Numbered from the stretch's first letter, positions 8,965 through 17,356 are shown. The stretch is DNA of 64,000 nucleotides from CAVXDY01 sp963760715 (GCA_963760715.1 CAVXDY010000006.1:118034-182033), one strand, 5' to 3'. Translations and numbers: made by a program. The notes: generated by a model from the sequence alone, not told the origin.

Positions 8965-9609
8965 ATGGCTCGGTTCCGGTTCACGATCACGATGTCCGTC
9001 AACGGCTACGTCGCCGGGCCCAACCAGAGCGTGGAGAACCCGCTCGGCGAGGGCGGCGGCGGCCTCCACGAGTGGGTTTTCGCGCTGAGGAGCTGGCGGG
9101 AGCCTCACGGAATGGAGGGCGGCGCGACCGGCCCGGACGACGACGTCATGGCGGAGTGGGTCGAGAACATCGGGGCGACCGTCATGGGCCGGCACATGTT
9201 CGGCGGTGGGGAGGGTCCCTGGGGGGACGACCCCTGGACCGGGTGGTGGGGCGAGGATCCCCCCTTCCACACGCCGGTCTTCGTGATCACGCACCACCCG
9301 CGCGAGCCGCTCGAGATGCAGGGGGGGACGACCTTCCACTTCGTCACGGACGGCGTCGAGGCCGCGCTCGAGCGGGCCAAGGATGCGGCCGGCGGCCGCG
9401 ACGTGGCGCTGGGCGGGGGCGCCGACGTCGCCCGGCAGTACCTCCGCGCGGGGCTGATCGATGAGATGGAGATCCACGTCGTCCCGCTGCTGCTGGGCGC
9501 CGGGGAGCGGCTGTTCGACGACCTGGAGGGCCGGTGCGCCGGGCTCGAGCCCGAGCGCGTCATCGCCTCGCCGTCGGTCACCCACTACCGCTTCCGTCTC
9601 TCGGGCTGA
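8965..9609 (+). CDS. Dihydrofolate-reductase/RibD C-terminal family protein
   Basis: 214 residues. It begins FRFTITMSVNGYVAGPNQS, the typical start of the stand-alone RibD_C family, continues with the nucleotide-binding TVMGRHMFGGGEGPW and ends with VALGGGADVARQYLRAGLIDEMEIHVVPLLLGAG. These proteins are NAD(P)H-dependent reductases of unknown substrate, found widely in Actinobacteria. GAGGAGG sits seven bases before the ATG. It falls between pilC and a wall endopeptidase, with no evident link to pili. Confidence 0.85.
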   Translation: MARFRFTITMSVNGYVAGPNQSVENPLGEGGGGLHEWVFALRSWREPHGMEGGATGPDDDVMAEWVENIGATVMGRHMFGGGEGPWGDDPWTGWWGEDPPFHTPVFVITHHPREPLEMQGGTTFHFVTDGVEAALERAKDAAGGRDVALGGGADVARQYLRAGLIDEMEIHVVPLLLGAGERLFDDLEGRCAGLEPERVIASPSVTHYRFRLSG

Positions 9610-9667
9610 CCGTCCGCGACACCGGACGGCAGGGTCCGAGGGCGCTCCGGCGAAGACCGCCGGGCGC

Positions 9668-10891
9668 ATGCAGCGCCGCCGCCTCCAGCGATCGGCCCCG
9701 GCCGCCCTGGTCGCCGTCGCCGTCGCCTCGGTCCTCATCCACGCCTCCTCCGCCCCGGCCGAGGCCGTCCGCCCCTCGCCGCGCGCCGAGGCGGGGGTGC
9801 TCATGGTGGGCTCGCACGGTCCCGCGGTGCGGGCCCTTCAACGCGAGCTGCGCCGGCGCGGCCTCCGGGTCCGGGTGGACGGCCGGTTCGGCGGCGGGAC
9901 CCGGCGCGCGGTGGCCCGGCTCCAGCGGCGCTCCGGACTGCGGGTGAACGGGATCGTGGACCGCCCGCTGATGTGGTGGATGGGCCTGTCGGTGTGCGAC
10001 CTGCCCGGACCGACCACCGCTCGCGGAGGGGCGCTGCGGCTGGGGGCCTTCGGCCCGCGGGTGTGCGCCCTCCAGCGGGCGTTGCGCAGGTCCGGCATCG
10101 CCATCGCCGTGGACGGCGGCTTCGGCCCCCTCACCCGCGACGCGGTGCGCCGCGCGCAGCGGCGCCTGGGCCTGCCCCGCACGGGGGTTGCGGACGCCCG
10201 GCTGCTCGCCCGGCTGCGAACCGGACGGCCGTCGCCGGGCCTGCCCCCATCGCCTCCGGCGACCACCCTGCTCTCGCTGGGAGATCAGGGGCCCGGTGTG
10301 CGCCGCCTTCAGGCCGGCCTGCGGCGGAGCGGGTTCAAGGTCAGCGTGGACGGCGCCTTCGGCCCGCGCACGCGGCTGGCCGTGGCGCGCCTGCAGCGCC
10401 GCTTGGGGGTGCGGGTGAACGGCGCCGTGGACGCCAAGCTGCTGCGCCGTCTCGGGGCGTCGCGTGCACGGCACCTGGAGGTCTTCCCGGTGCAGGCCCC
10501 CCACTCGTTCCAGAACGACTTCGGGGCTCCCCGCCACCAGGGCCCGCACGAGGGCATCGACGTGATCGCCCCGCGCGGGGCGCCGGTCGTGGCGGTGGCC
10601 TCCGGGGTCGTCGAGCGCCTGACCCGGCGCGAGCAGGGCCTCGGCGGCATCTGGCTGTGGCTGCGCGACGACGCCGGGACCGGGTACTACTACGCCCACC
10701 TGAGCTCGATCGCGCCGGGGATCGCTCCCGGCACGCGCGTGGCGGCGGGAGAACGGCTGGGCGCGGTGGGCCGCACGGGGGACGCCCGCGGCGGGGTCTT
10801 CCACCTGCACTTCGAGATGCACCCGGCGGGCCGGGGCGCCGTGAACCCGTACGTCGAGCTCCGTGCCGTCAACCCGGCATCGGCCGTCTGA
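9668..10891 (+). CDS. Secreted peptidoglycan-binding M23 endopeptidase
   Basis: 407 residues. Signal peptide (residues 1-38), then three PG_binding_1 repeats, each of the form 'G..GP.VraLQreLRr.G..v.vDG.FGp.TR.AV.r.Qrr.gL.v.G.vd' (about residues 48-108, 125-185, 205-265), then a LytM/M23 domain with HEGIDVIAPRGAPVVA (zinc His and Asp), GYYYAHLSSI and the HLHFE motif. It should cleave stem-peptide cross-links outside the membrane while held to the wall by the repeats. It could open wall for pilus passage, but it lacks the sigma-28-type promoter seen in front of the NlpC/P60 gene. Confidence 0.9.
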   Translation: MQRRRLQRSAPAALVAVAVASVLIHASSAPAEAVRPSPRAEAGVLMVGSHGPAVRALQRELRRRGLRVRVDGRFGGGTRRAVARLQRRSGLRVNGIVDRPLMWWMGLSVCDLPGPTTARGGALRLGAFGPRVCALQRALRRSGIAIAVDGGFGPLTRDAVRRAQRRLGLPRTGVADARLLARLRTGRPSPGLPPSPPATTLLSLGDQGPGVRRLQAGLRRSGFKVSVDGAFGPRTRLAVARLQRRLGVRVNGAVDAKLLRRLGASRARHLEVFPVQAPHSFQNDFGAPRHQGPHEGIDVIAPRGAPVVAVASGVVERLTRREQGLGGIWLWLRDDAGTGYYYAHLSSIAPGIAPGTRVAAGERLGAVGRTGDARGGVFHLHFEMHPAGRGAVNPYVELRAVNPASAV

Positions 10892-10899
10892 CGCCCGCG

Positions 10900-10905
10900 T
10901 AGAGT
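10900..10905 (+). promoter_or_regulatory. -10 element (TAGAGT) of a leaderless SRPBCC-gene promoter
   Basis: TAGAGT, six bases, then GTG at 10912: the same spacing as at 2353, 33465 and 32874-32879 (minus). No ribosome-binding site precedes this GTG, which fits a leaderless mRNA. Confidence 0.55.
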
Positions 10906-10911
10906 GCCGGG

Positions 10912-11349
10912 GTGCCGCCGGTCCACGTCGAGGTCGAGAAGACCCTGAGCCACCCCGTCGCGACCGTCTTCGACTTCATGGCGCACCCGGCGAACCGGCC
11001 GCGGTGGCAGGAGCACACGCAGCGGGTCGAGATGATCACCGACGGCCCGGCCGGGGTCGGCACCCACTGGCGCGAGACGACCACGGGCCTCGGGACCTAC
11101 GGGGTGGAGGTCGTCGCCTTCGAGCCGGAGCGGCTGTGGGTGGAGGAGGCCGACACCAAGCGGGGGAACGGACGGATCAGCGTGGCCTTCGCGCCCGAGG
11201 GGGAAACGGCGACCCGCGTGACCGTGACCGTCGAGATCCACCTGCGCGGGGTGCGGCGCATGGCGGGCGGGGCCGTGGCCCCGCTGATCGCCCGCCAGCT
11301 TCCCCGGGACCTCGAGCGCCTGGAGGCGCTGCTCGGCGAGCCGGGCTGA
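10912..11349 (+). CDS. SRPBCC (START/polyketide-cyclase-like) family protein
   Basis: 145 residues from a leaderless GTG. The N-terminal KTLSHPVATVFDFMAHPANRP..WQEHT pattern, GVGTHWRETTTGLGTYGVEV in the middle and a long C-terminal helix (LIARQLPRDLERLEALL) are typical of the helix-grip fold that binds hydrophobic ligands. Ligand unknown. It sits immediately before the HD-GYP gene but is expressed from its own ordinary promoter. Confidence 0.8.
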   Translation: MPPVHVEVEKTLSHPVATVFDFMAHPANRPRWQEHTQRVEMITDGPAGVGTHWRETTTGLGTYGVEVVAFEPERLWVEEADTKRGNGRISVAFAPEGETATRVTVTVEIHLRGVRRMAGGAVAPLIARQLPRDLERLEALLGEPG

Positions 11350-11378
11350 GCGCGCCCCTCGGCGACGGGGCCGGGGGA

Positions 11379-11406
11379 TCAAGAGCCGCCTCCGTGAGGC
11401 CGATGG
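11379..11406 (+). promoter_or_regulatory. Sigma-28 (FliA/WhiG)-type promoter of the HD-GYP gene
   Basis: TCAAGA at 11379-11384, 14-base spacer, GCCGATGG at 11399-11406. The ATG follows six bases after the -10 box, so the transcript should begin at or within a base or two of the start codon (leaderless). Confidence 0.65.
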
Positions 11407-11412
11407 GACGGT

Positions 11413-12840
11413 ATGCCGCACCCCGCGACGCCGCCTGCCCCGGTCGAGGGCTCCGAGTACCGCCTCTCCGAGGTCATCGCGGCCCTGTCGCGGGCCCTCG
11501 ACCTGACCGAGGGGCAGCCCGTGGGGCACGCCCAGCGCAGCTGCGTCATCGGCCTCGAGGTGGCCCGCCGGCTCGGCATCGAGGCCGACGCCCGCGTCCC
11601 CCTCCTCTACGCCCTCCTCCTGAAGGACGCCGGCTGCTCGAGCGCCGCGGCCCGCATGACCGAGCTGTTCGCGGCGGACGACCTGGCGCTGAAGCGCGAC
11701 TTCAAGCGCGTCGACTGGACCAACCGGGGCGAGGTGCTGGGCTTCATGGTCCACGCCACCGCGCCCGACGCCTCCCCCTTCGCCCGGGCCGGGCAGCTCC
11801 TGCGGGCGATCCGCGGGTTCGCCGCCGAGGGCCACGAGATCGTCGAGACGCGCTGCGACCGCGGGGCGCGGGTGGTGGCGATGCTCGGATGCCCGCCCGA
11901 GGCCGCCGCCGCGGTGCGCGCCCTGGACGAGCACTGGGACGGGAGCGGCAAGCCCGAGGGCATGACCGGCGATGAGATCCCGATGCTCGCCCGGATCGCC
12001 GGCCTCGCCCAGACGGCCGAGATCTTCCACTCCGCGGACGGCTGGGCCGCCGCCGCCGAGGTCGTCAGAGCCCGGCGCGGGCGCTGGTTCGACCCGCGCG
12101 TGGCCGACGCCTACCTGTCGATCGCCGACGACGACCCCCTCTGGCCCCGCATGAGGGAGGGGGCGGTTGTCGAGGCCGTCCTCGCCGACGACTCCGACGG
12201 CACCCCGGCCATGGCCGACGAGAGCCGGCTCGACCGCATCGCGGAGGCCTTCGGGGACGTCATCGACGCCAAGTCCCCCTACACCGCCCGCCACTCGACG
12301 CGCGTCGCGCGGTTCGCCGTGGCCATCGGAGGCCGGCTCGGTCTCGACCCGGCGGCGCTCCGGACGCTGCGGCGCGCGGGCCTGCTGCACGACGTGGGCA
12401 AGCTCGGGCTCTCGAACGCGATCCTCGACAAGCCCGAGCGGCTCACCGCCGCCGAGTTCGCGCAGGTGCGGATGCACCCGCACTACAGCCAGCGGATCCT
12501 GTCGGGCACGGCGGCCTTCGCCGACATCGTCGAGCCGGCCGCCTCGCACCACGAGCGCCTCGACGGCAGGGGCTATCACCGGGGCCTGGGCGGAGAGGCC
12601 CTCTCCCGCCTCACGCGGTGCCTCACGGTGGCCGACGTGTTCGAGGCCCTCATCGCCGACCGCCCCTATCGCGGCCCGATGGACATCCCCGACGCCATGA
12701 GGATCCTCTGGGAGGGCGCCGGAACGGCGTTCGACCCCGTCTGCGTCAGCGCGCTCGAGGCCTCACTCGACCAGCTGGCCGGCCCCGAGCTCGAGGCGCC
12801 GGCGGCCTACGCGGCGGTCGGGTCGACCTCGCGCCAGTAG
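11413..12840 (+). CDS. Tandem HD/HD-GYP protein, probable cyclic-di-GMP phosphodiesterase
   Basis: 475 residues with two copies of the HD-GYP fold. The C-terminal copy is canonical for metals: LLHDVGKLGLSNAILDKP (HD near residue 326) and HHERLDGRGYHRGL, where the GYP signature reads GYH, a common variant. The N-terminal copy (residues ~20-210) has lost the HD pair (LLKDAGCSS) but keeps a DGSGKPEGMTGDEIP relic, so it is likely regulatory. Active HD-GYP enzymes break c-di-GMP to pGpG or GMP, a usual switch for pili and biofilm. Its sigma-28-type promoter ties it to the pilus genes. The last 34 bases overlap the convergent PilX-like gene. Confidence 0.85.
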   Translation: MPHPATPPAPVEGSEYRLSEVIAALSRALDLTEGQPVGHAQRSCVIGLEVARRLGIEADARVPLLYALLLKDAGCSSAAARMTELFAADDLALKRDFKRVDWTNRGEVLGFMVHATAPDASPFARAGQLLRAIRGFAAEGHEIVETRCDRGARVVAMLGCPPEAAAAVRALDEHWDGSGKPEGMTGDEIPMLARIAGLAQTAEIFHSADGWAAAAEVVRARRGRWFDPRVADAYLSIADDDPLWPRMREGAVVEAVLADDSDGTPAMADESRLDRIAEAFGDVIDAKSPYTARHSTRVARFAVAIGGRLGLDPAALRTLRRAGLLHDVGKLGLSNAILDKPERLTAAEFAQVRMHPHYSQRILSGTAAFADIVEPAASHHERLDGRGYHRGLGGEALSRLTRCLTVADVFEALIADRPYRGPMDIPDAMRILWEGAGTAFDPVCVSALEASLDQLAGPELEAPAAYAAVGSTSRQ

Positions 12841-14249
12841 ACCGTCTCCCAGGTGCCCTCGATGGTGGGGAAGAGCGGCGGGCGCTGGTACACGAGGGTG
12901 TCGTCGTAGTTGTAGAAGCGGCTGTTGAACATCGGGGCGGAGCCGCCGTTGTACATCGCCTGCGAGCCGGTGAAGGTCATGCTGGTCTTGCTGCCGCTGC
13001 TGCCGTTCGTCTTCCACTGCCCGGTCTGCGCCAGCGTGGCGGCGCGCCACGTCATCGTGGAGGGCGCGTAGTCCGGGATGATGAGGTCGCTGGTGGCGAT
13101 GAGGCCGAGGGTGTCGTCGCCGCTCGTCTGGTAGGAGATGTTGCCGCCCACGTAGACGTCGTCGGCGGTGCCGATCGTGACGCGCCCGTTGACCACGGAG
13201 TCGAGCGCCCCGGTGCCGCAGGGGTTGGTGCCCGACCCGATCACCACGGGCTGCACGAACCACATGACGCTGAAGTTGTTGATGGTCCTGCAGTAGGTCG
13301 CGGACGAGTTGCACTCGGCCGTCGTGAAGGTGGGGAGCGCCGAGGCGAGGCCCGCGGAGGTGCCCGACGTGATCCTCCAGATGTTCGCCTGGCCGGCGGC
13401 GGTGAACTGCACCAGCCAGCCCTTGGCGGTGGCGTCGTTGAACAGGTTGCCCTGGGCCGTGGCGGTGGTCTTGATGTCGGCCAGGTCGTCGGTGAACTGG
13501 CTGAACGGGACGCCCGAGGGATAGAGCTGCGCCGTCGTGGGGTTGGTCGTGCTGTCGTACCTGCCGCCCTGGAAGCTCGAGTTGCCGCTGACGCGGTTCA
13601 GGGCGTAGACCGTCCCCTTGGCCGTGCCGTCGTGGGTGACGTTGACCGCGGAGTAGATCTTCCCGGTGGTGGTCGCCGTGGCGCCGTAGCTGATCGACGT
13701 GTTGGACAGGGCCTGGAAGTCGGCCAGCGAGCCCGGGCGCACCTGGACCTGCACCGCGCGCGTGCGAATGTTGGCGCCGGATCCCAGGGTGCGGCCGACG
13801 GACCGGATGGTCACCACGTCGCTGTTGCTCGGGGGGGTGATGCGCAGCCGGTACTGGGCCTTCCCGAAGCGGTCCGTGGCCGGCTGGATGTCGGTCCACG
13901 AGTTGGTCGAGTAGGTCCAGGTGGTCTTGCCGGCCGGCCACGCCGAGCCCGGCGGGTAGGCCCTGTTGCCGTCGGTCGGGTCCAGGCGCGTGTCCTCCGC
14001 CTGGTCGACGTAGTGGCTCCAGTACAGCGGATCGGTCACCAGGCGCGACACGTACCGGCTGGCGCCGGCGTCGGCCGCCTGGAGCGCCACGTCGCCGCGC
14101 GCGTCGCGGGCCGTGCCGCTGGTGGTGCCCTGCGACTGGCGCACGACGGCACCCACCAGCACCGCGAGGATGCTGCAGGTCACGAGGACCAGGATCAGGC
14201 TCTGCCCGGACTGGCCGGGCCTACGCAAAACGGTTCCTGAGCGTGGCAT
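12807..14249 (-). CDS. PilX-like minor pilin / pilus tip-associated protein
   Basis: 480 residues. The N-terminus MPRSGTVLRRPGQSGQSLIL leads into one hydrophobic helix (VLVTCSILAVLVGAVV), as in PilX-type proteins whose prepilin site is degenerate, followed by 'ALQAADAGASRYVSRL', the A-A-x-A-G-x-x motif of PilX N-domains. The remaining ~420 residues are Thr/Ser/Asn rich beta-type sequence with paired Cys, consistent with an exported adhesin-like head. Last gene of the minus-strand minor-pilin operon; it overlaps the PilW-like gene by 29 bases. Confidence 0.75.
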   Translation of the reverse strand: MPRSGTVLRRPGQSGQSLILVLVTCSILAVLVGAVVRQSQGTTSGTARDARGDVALQAADAGASRYVSRLVTDPLYWSHYVDQAEDTRLDPTDGNRAYPPGSAWPAGKTTWTYSTNSWTDIQPATDRFGKAQYRLRITPPSNSDVVTIRSVGRTLGSGANIRTRAVQVQVRPGSLADFQALSNTSISYGATATTTGKIYSAVNVTHDGTAKGTVYALNRVSGNSSFQGGRYDSTTNPTTAQLYPSGVPFSQFTDDLADIKTTATAQGNLFNDATAKGWLVQFTAAGQANIWRITSGTSAGLASALPTFTTAECNSSATYCRTINNFSVMWFVQPVVIGSGTNPCGTGALDSVVNGRVTIGTADDVYVGGNISYQTSGDDTLGLIATSDLIIPDYAPSTMTWRAATLAQTGQWKTNGSSGSKTSMTFTGSQAMYNGGSAPMFNSRFYNYDDTLVYQRPPLFPTIEGTWETVYWREVDPTAA

Positions 14250-14818
14250 CGGCCTGGAGCTCCGTGGTCGTGGTGGCCCGCCCGGCGCGATCTCCGAGGA
14301 TCAGCCGGAGCGAGATGGTGGCGACGGCACCGGGAATCACCGTCGCGGCGCCGTTGATGTCGACCGAGGTGAAGAGGGCGGTCGATCCGTTGGCGACGCC
14401 CGAGGCGAGGACCTCCTCCGTCGAACCAGGTGGTGCCGCTCAGGGTCTGCCGGACGAAGTTGGTGCCCGAGAGGCTGTAGCGCACCCGCACCGGGGTCGC
14501 GGTGGTCGCCGTGAGCGAGCGGTTGTTGTCGACCCAGAGCTCGATGCTGGTGGCGGTGGGGGCCGCGGCGACCGGGGGGATGATCCCGTCCGGGCTGACG
14601 GCCTGGCGCACGTCGCGCGTGAACTCGTCGATCGCCCCGCGGGCGCTGTTCTGGGTCCGCGCCTGGAGGTCGCGGCTCGACGAGGCCTCCACGCCGGAGA
14701 TGAACGAGGCGTACACGGCGGTGGCGACGACGCCCACGAGGACCATGGCGATGAGGAGCTCGACGAGGGTGAAGCCCCCCTGGCGCGCCGCGGGCAACCG
14801 GCGGAGGCGCATCGTCAT
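14221..14818 (-). pseudogene. PilW-like minor pilin, interrupted by a +1 frameshift
   Basis: From ATG 14818 the product starts MTMRLRRLPAARQGGFTLVE, an intact class III prepilin site (G/FTLVE) followed by a pilin N-helix. Frame 1 runs to ...LSGTTWFDG; the natural continuation EEVLASGVANGSTALFTSVD ... LQADATLRNRFA, ending at TAG 14221-14223, is one base further on. The break lies near 14421-14428. Apart from this single base the gene is intact, about 198 residues. A GGAGGAGG run sits at the shift. It may be a real mutation, an assembly error or a recoding site. Its start overlaps the previous stop (TGATG). Confidence 0.7.
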
Positions 14819-16113
14819 CAGAGCTTGATGGTCAGGTTGGTGGTGCCGCCCGCGGCGAGCGGCTTGGTCGTCGTCGTCTTGGCCGTGAAGCCGGTGGCGG
14901 CCGCCTTGACCGTGTAGGCGACCGACGTCGTCGGGGGCACGCAGACCGTGGCCTTGCCGGTCGCGTCGGTGGTGCGGACGGCCTGGGTGCCGGTGAGGCC
15001 GGCGTCGCCACCCGTGACGGTCACGGTGGCGCCCGGGATCACGGCGCTGTTGCTGTTCTTCAGAACGGTCACGACGATGTTGCCGCTGCTGAACCCGGTG
15101 ACCGACCGGGTCTGGGTCGTGGTCGTCGGGTAGCCCGTCGGGTTCAGCCGCACGCTGCTGGAGACGAAGCCGGCGCACGTGGTGGCGACCGAGAGCGTGT
15201 AGTCGGTGGAGGCGTTCGGGATCTGGTTGTCGAAGCCGAACACGCCGGTCCCGGTGAGCGCGGACTGGACCCCGGTGGGCGACGTGATCGTCACGGTCGC
15301 GGCCTCCGTGATCGGGACGGCGGTGACCCCCTGGAGGAGGCTCACCTCGAGCCGCACCGGCTTCACCAGGAGCGCCGCGATGGGGAAGGTCGCGGCCGCG
15401 ACGAGGTTGCTCGTCAGATCGCTCGCCGGGTTCGTGACGACGTAGCCCGGCTGGGAGATGGCGACCGCGTACTTCTGGCTCGTGCTCGTGTTGGGCGTCA
15501 GGCCGGCGATGACGGCGTTGCCGGTGGCGTCGGTCACATCGGTCACGGTGGGGCTGGGCCCGCCGGTGACGGTGATGGCGGAGCCGGCGATCGGCGCGCC
15601 GGTGATCTTGTCGGTGGTGCTCACCGTGATCGCGGCCTTGCCGGCGATCGAGGCGTAGGTGGGGGGAGCGACCAGGGTCGTCTGGGTGACCGACTTCGAG
15701 CCGGCGACGACCGGGGTCACGATCACCTGGACGCTCTTGTAGTCGATGCGCGTCTGCGAGGCGCCCGGGGCGGGGTTGTCCACGTACACGACGTCGTCCT
15801 GAACGCGGAAGGTCGCCCCGTCGCGGGTCACGTTGCGGTCGGCCACCAGGAGCCCGACCGGGTTGCCGCCCACGGTCCCGACGTCGTCGTACGACATGCG
15901 CCGGACCACCTCGATCTCGCTCGAGGCGAGCTTGTCGGCGATGGCGTCGGCCTTGGACCGCCCGAGCGCCGCGCTGGTGGCGGTGAGGCCGGCGGCCAGG
16001 CCGCCGGCCACGATGGCCAGGACCATGATCGACACCAGCACCTCGATCAGCGAGAAGCCGCCCTGGGCGTCGGAGGGCCGGAGCCGGGAGCGGAGGCGGG
16101 AGAGGCGGGGCAT
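14818..16113 (-). CDS. PilV-like minor pilin with large Ig/carboxypeptidase-regulatory-like repeats
   Basis: 431 residues. It begins with a clean prepilin leader and helix (GGFSLIEVLVSIMVLAIVAG near residues 18-37; Glu at +5). It then extends far beyond a normal pilin with at least three beta-sandwich repeats of the carboxypeptidase-regulatory type, each with 'V.GA.v.vtG..g.......T...G.a.v.gL.p...Y.v..s..GY' (TDATGNAVIAGLTPNTSTSQ; TTDATGKATVCVPPTTSVA). The layout suggests a tip pilin carrying an adhesin. Second gene of the operon, 12 bases after pilT2, coupled to the PilW-like gene. Confidence 0.8.
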   Translation of the reverse strand: MPRLSRLRSRLRPSDAQGGFSLIEVLVSIMVLAIVAGGLAAGLTATSAALGRSKADAIADKLASSEIEVVRRMSYDDVGTVGGNPVGLLVADRNVTRDGATFRVQDDVVYVDNPAPGASQTRIDYKSVQVIVTPVVAGSKSVTQTTLVAPPTYASIAGKAAITVSTTDKITGAPIAGSAITVTGGPSPTVTDVTDATGNAVIAGLTPNTSTSQKYAVAISQPGYVVTNPASDLTSNLVAAATFPIAALLVKPVRLEVSLLQGVTAVPITEAATVTITSPTGVQSALTGTGVFGFDNQIPNASTDYTLSVATTCAGFVSSSVRLNPTGYPTTTTQTRSVTGFSSGNIVVTVLKNSNSAVIPGATVTVTGGDAGLTGTQAVRTTDATGKATVCVPPTTSVAYTVKAAATGFTAKTTTTKPLAAGGTTNLTIKL

Positions 16114-16125
16114 GGAAAGGCGGTC

Positions 16126-17268
16126 TCAGCCCTGGGAGGGCTGGAGCTCCGTGGCCCGTGAGGGCGTGAGCTGCGCCGGCCGGGCGGCCGGCGGGCCGGC
16201 CTGGGCGAGCATCAGCCTCAGATCCTGTGGGCGGTTGGCCGCGCGCAGGGCGTCCTCCGCCGTGACCCGCCCGGCCTGGACGTGAGCCAGGAGCGCCTGG
16301 TCGAAGGTCTGCATCCCGTAGTAGGCGCCCTCGTGGATGACCTCGCTCAGGCGCCCGGTCTCGTCGGGGTTCAGGATCATCTCCTCGGCGCGACCGGTCA
16401 TGACGAGCACCTCGACGGCCGCCACTCGCCCCGAGCCGTCGGCGCGCCGGACCAGCCGCTGCGAGATCACGCCCTTCAGCGTGGCGGCGAGCATCGCCCG
16501 GACCTGCCTCTGCTGGTGCTGGGGGAAGAAGCCGACCGTGCGGTTCACGGTCTCGGTGGCGTCCACGGTGTGCATGGTGGAGAGCACCAGATGGCCCGTC
16601 TCGGCCGCGTTCAGCGCCGTCTCCACGGTGGAGAGGTCGCGGATCTCCCCGATCATGATCACGTCGGGGTCCTGCCGCAGGACGCGGCGCAGGGCGTCCT
16701 CGAAGGTGCCCGTGTCGGTCCCGACCTCGCGCTGGTTGATGATCGAGAGGCGGTCGCTGTGGAGCACCTCGATGGGGTCCTCCACGGTCACGACGTGCTT
16801 GCTCGACACGCGGTTGATGCGGTCGATCATCGCGGCGAGGGTGGTGCTCTTCCCGGAGCCCGTGGCCCCGGTCACGAGGACGATGCCGCGCTCCTCGTCG
16901 GCCAGCCGGGCGACGATCTCGGGCAGGCCGAGGTCCTCGAGCTCCGGCACCGAGGCCGGCACGAACCGCAGGGCCATGCTGATCGAGCCGCGCTGCCGGA
17001 AGGCGCTCACACGGAAGCGCCCGACGCCCGGGCACGAGTAGGAGAAGTCCACCTCGCGCGCGTGCTCGAACTCGGTCTTCTTACCGGGGCGGTCGACGAG
17101 CAGCTCGTCCAGGATGCGCTCGGTGTCGCCACGGCCCACCGGGGGTTGGTCGGGCACCCTCTGCAGCTGCCCGTCCACGCGCACCACCGGGGGGCTCGGG
17201 ACCTTGAGGTGCAGGTCGCTCCCGCCGACGTCGACGAGGTGCGCAAGGAGGGCCGGCAGCTCGATCAT
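16126..17268 (-). CDS. pilT: Second PilT-type ATPase (PilT2)
   Basis: 380 residues from ATG 17268 (an upstream in-frame ATG at 17316 is less likely because it would include the putative promoter). PilT features: DVGGSDLHLKVPSPPVVRVDG at the start, Walker A VTGATGSGKSTTL (with Ala for the usual Pro), Walker B DPDVIMIGEIRDLSTVE, GHLVLSTMHT, and a looser C-terminal motif (EMILNPDETGRLSEVIHEG) in place of AIRNLIRE. No zinc knuckle. It leads the operon encoding three minor pilins, so it may serve a distinct retraction mode or PilU-like accessory role. Confidence 0.85.
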   Translation of the reverse strand: MIELPALLAHLVDVGGSDLHLKVPSPPVVRVDGQLQRVPDQPPVGRGDTERILDELLVDRPGKKTEFEHAREVDFSYSCPGVGRFRVSAFRQRGSISMALRFVPASVPELEDLGLPEIVARLADEERGIVLVTGATGSGKSTTLAAMIDRINRVSSKHVVTVEDPIEVLHSDRLSIINQREVGTDTGTFEDALRRVLRQDPDVIMIGEIRDLSTVETALNAAETGHLVLSTMHTVDATETVNRTVGFFPQHQQRQVRAMLAATLKGVISQRLVRRADGSGRVAAVEVLVMTGRAEEMILNPDETGRLSEVIHEGAYYGMQTFDQALLAHVQAGRVTAEDALRAANRPQDLRLMLAQAGPPAARPAQLTPSRATELQPSQG

Positions 17269-17275
17269 GTTCTGC

Positions 17276-17303
17276 CCATCGGCATCGCCCGGGCAGACCA
17301 TGA
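17276..17303 (-). promoter_or_regulatory. Weak sigma-28-type promoter candidate for the pilT2-minor pilin operon
   Basis: Read on the minus strand: TCATGG (4 of 6 to TCAAGT), 14-base spacer, perfect GCCGATGG, then seven bases to ATG 17268. The -10 box, the 14-base spacing and the leaderless geometry equal those of the HD-GYP promoter; the -35 box is poor. Confidence 0.45.
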
Positions 17304-17319
17304 GGGGCGCGCACACGGC

Positions 17320-17346
17320 TCAAGTCCCGCACCCCCGCGCCGATGA
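17320..17346 (+). promoter_or_regulatory. Sigma-28 (FliA/WhiG)-type promoter of the NlpC/P60 gene
   Basis: TCAAGT at 17320-17325, 13-base spacer, GCCGATGA at 17339-17346, ATG at 17357. Expected leader is only 4-5 bases. It is back-to-back with the weaker minus-strand candidate at 17276-17303. Confidence 0.75.
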
Positions 17347-17356
17347 GCCCGGTGGA

